From Bisbaumannia pacifica (lineage in GTDB: Bacteria; Pseudomonadota; Gammaproteobacteria; Pseudomonadales; Halomonadaceae), in NCBI RefSeq assembly GCF_007989625.1, contig NZ_BJUK01000001.1:1-64000 (forward strand): a stretch of 64,000 nucleotides of DNA. Direction: 5' to 3'. How positions within the stretch are numbered: the stretch's first letter is position 1; every line of letters begins with the position of its first letter. Under the pieces are notes generated by a model that saw only the letters and a list, made by a program, of their open reading frames with translations, did no database searches and was not told where the DNA came from. Positions 62,843 to 64,000 of the stretch are shown here, piece after piece. The position numbers were made by a program, and so were the translations under genes.

Positions 62843-64000
62843 ATGAAAAAAAATAGCGTGTCGTCAAAGCCGATCACGGCCATTAGAATCAAGCGATCCA
62901 CACTGGCTTTGGCAGTATCCCTTTTATCCACCTCGATGATCCAGGCCGCCGATCATGGCCCGATAAACATTCTCGACCCCTATGTCGAGCGACAGGCCTC
63001 GCTGGCGCCAGGGAGAGAAACCCCAGCGCCGGATCCGGCCAGCTACGGTATGGATCTACAAAGCGGAAGTTTCATACACCCGTCCGCCACACCATTCTCC
63101 CATGACAATCATCCCTTCGAGGGTCAACTGGAGGAATGGGATACGAACAGCTACATCCATAACATGGAAGTAGAGGCCTACTACCCGATCACGGTAGAGC
63201 CCTTTCATACCTGGCAGAACATTGTCGACTTCGATGGAAGACGCTATCTGTATCAATATGTCAGGAGAGATCTGAAAATATTCGACATCACAGACCCCAG
63301 GGATGTTCAGCTGATCCATACTAGGGGCTCTACATGGGGAGCGGATGGTCCAAGCGAGGAGGTCAACCCCTATCCGGAAGATGACATGTTCGGTGCCGCC
63401 TCCATTCAATGGAGCAGCAGCCTCGGCAAGTACATCATGGTCCAGGCCTTCGAAATCAGGCGCTTTGGGGTTCTCGAAGACAAGTACCGTCAACCGGAGG
63501 AAGTCGAGGAGATAAGAAACTCTAATCACCTCAAGGGATTCAAGGTGTACGAGATGAACGGCCCGCTTCCCGAGGACTGGGAATTGATCGCCACTCGTAC
63601 GACAGACATCAACAACCCCGATGCTCCCAATGATCAACAGGAAGGGTCCGGGGTACGTGATATTCCCACCTATTTTGGTGGTGATGTGATGTATGTCGCT
63701 GCCGCGCCGAGCGATAGCCATGCGCTCACCGAATACCCAAACGACCTTTACAATGCCGGCTACCAGTCCTGGGATATGTCGGATCCCAGGAACCCAAGGC
63801 TTCTTGACGTGCTCACGGTCCCCGGTCAGATCGTCGGTGATCCGGAGCACGAAGCGGCATTCCTGGCCAATCCCAGGGCCGGCAACCGCAGTTCCTGGAT
63901 GGGGGCACGGATGTCGCTATTCGTTCCTACTCCCGTCGAGGATGGCGGACAATATGGCTATGCCGCCATGGGAGGAATGGGGCTATACGTCGTGGACATT
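62843..64000 (+). CDS. secreted LVIVD-repeat-like protein (5' part, cut by window end)
   Basis: The frame stays open for 386 codons from the ATG at 62843 to the window end. A Sec signal peptide (residues about 1-37: RIKRSTLALAVSLLSTSMIQA) directs it out of the cytoplasm. The mature part has repeats resembling the LVIVD beta-propeller motif, for example LKIFDITDPRDVQLIHTRG and WDMSDPRNPRLLDVLTVPG, each with an xDxxDPxxP core. The function is not known. The coding sequence is visibly poorer in GC than its neighbours and its codon use is mixed, a sign of horizontal transfer or an unusual ancestry. Confidence 0.8.
   Translation, partial: MKKNSVSSKPITAIRIKRSTLALAVSLLSTSMIQAADHGPINILDPYVERQASLAPGRETPAPDPASYGMDLQSGSFIHPSATPFSHDNHPFEGQLEEWDTNSYIHNMEVEAYYPITVEPFHTWQNIVDFDGRRYLYQYVRRDLKIFDITDPRDVQLIHTRGSTWGADGPSEEVNPYPEDDMFGAASIQWSSSLGKYIMVQAFEIRRFGVLEDKYRQPEEVEEIRNSNHLKGFKVYEMNGPLPEDWELIATRTTDINNPDAPNDQQEGSGVRDIPTYFGGDVMYVAAAPSDSHALTEYPNDLYNAGYQSWDMSDPRNPRLLDVLTVPGQIVGDPEHEAAFLANPRAGNRSSWMGARMSLFVPTPVEDGGQYGYAAMGGMGLYVVDI

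Overview
The window is a GC-rich, densely coded chromosomal stretch of a gammaproteobacterium. The mix of a phasin, several TRAP transporters, basic-amino-acid and phosphonate-type ABC systems, Na+-coupled SSS and NSS carriers, PurEK, KatG and many divergent LysR pairs points to a halophilic, nutritionally versatile marine or saline bacterium, most likely Halomonadaceae (Halomonas-like). This is an inference from gene content; no rRNA, tRNA or other marker is present. I recognise no prophage, IS element, CRISPR array or replication origin.

Layout. 0.1-3.3 kb: phasin, a LysR regulator whose 3' end contains a copied piece of the neighbouring glutathione S-transferase gene, that GST, and a GlcG/HbpS-type protein. 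3.4-10.8 kb: EamA exporter, a GNAT-nitrilase fusion, an MtfA-type peptidase, a TMEM64-type membrane protein, a glycosyltransferase, tartrate dehydrogenase and a Blc lipocalin. 10.9-15.3 kb: AstE beside a basic-amino-acid ABC importer, an arginine uptake and catabolism unit. 15.3-18.1 kb: cadR/cadA metal resistance with a textbook MerR-type promoter. 18.0-27.1 kb: one co-directional cluster (LysR, TRAP dctQMP, gamma-glutamyl-amide synthetase, aldehyde dehydrogenase, Fe-alcohol dehydrogenase, class I amidohydrolase) that reads as a complete gamma-glutamylated pathway for an amino alcohol. 27.2-34.6 kb: cation/proton antiporter, TraX-like membrane protein, PhoX, a YeiE/YeiH-like pair and a further LysR.

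34.6-44.4 kb: purEK, a YbaY-like lipoprotein with an internal tandem repeat, a TAXI-TRAP operon with DUF1850, a small HTH protein, and a PhnDCE-like ABC importer with a fused double permease ending in a 63-bp tandem repeat. 44.4-49.8 kb: ilvD, a TPP-riboswitch-controlled SSS transporter with a TenA_E thiamine-salvage enzyme, an unrecognised 225-aa protein and an AhpD-like protein. 49.9-57.2 kb: mmsA with a divergent LysR, a membrane diguanylate cyclase and katG. 57.3-62.5 kb: an HDAC-like amidohydrolase and a kynurenine operon (kynU, formamidase, NSS transporter) with divergent KynR. 62.8-64 kb: the start of a secreted, LVIVD-repeat-like protein with clearly lower GC, cut by the window edge.

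The common theme is uptake plus catabolism of nitrogenous compounds: arginine, a gamma-glutamylated amine or amino alcohol, tryptophan/kynurenine and thiamine breakdown products. Each unit has its own transporter and most have a local regulator. The gamma-glutamyl cluster and the riboswitch-TenA_E-SSS unit are the strongest candidates for incompletely described systems.
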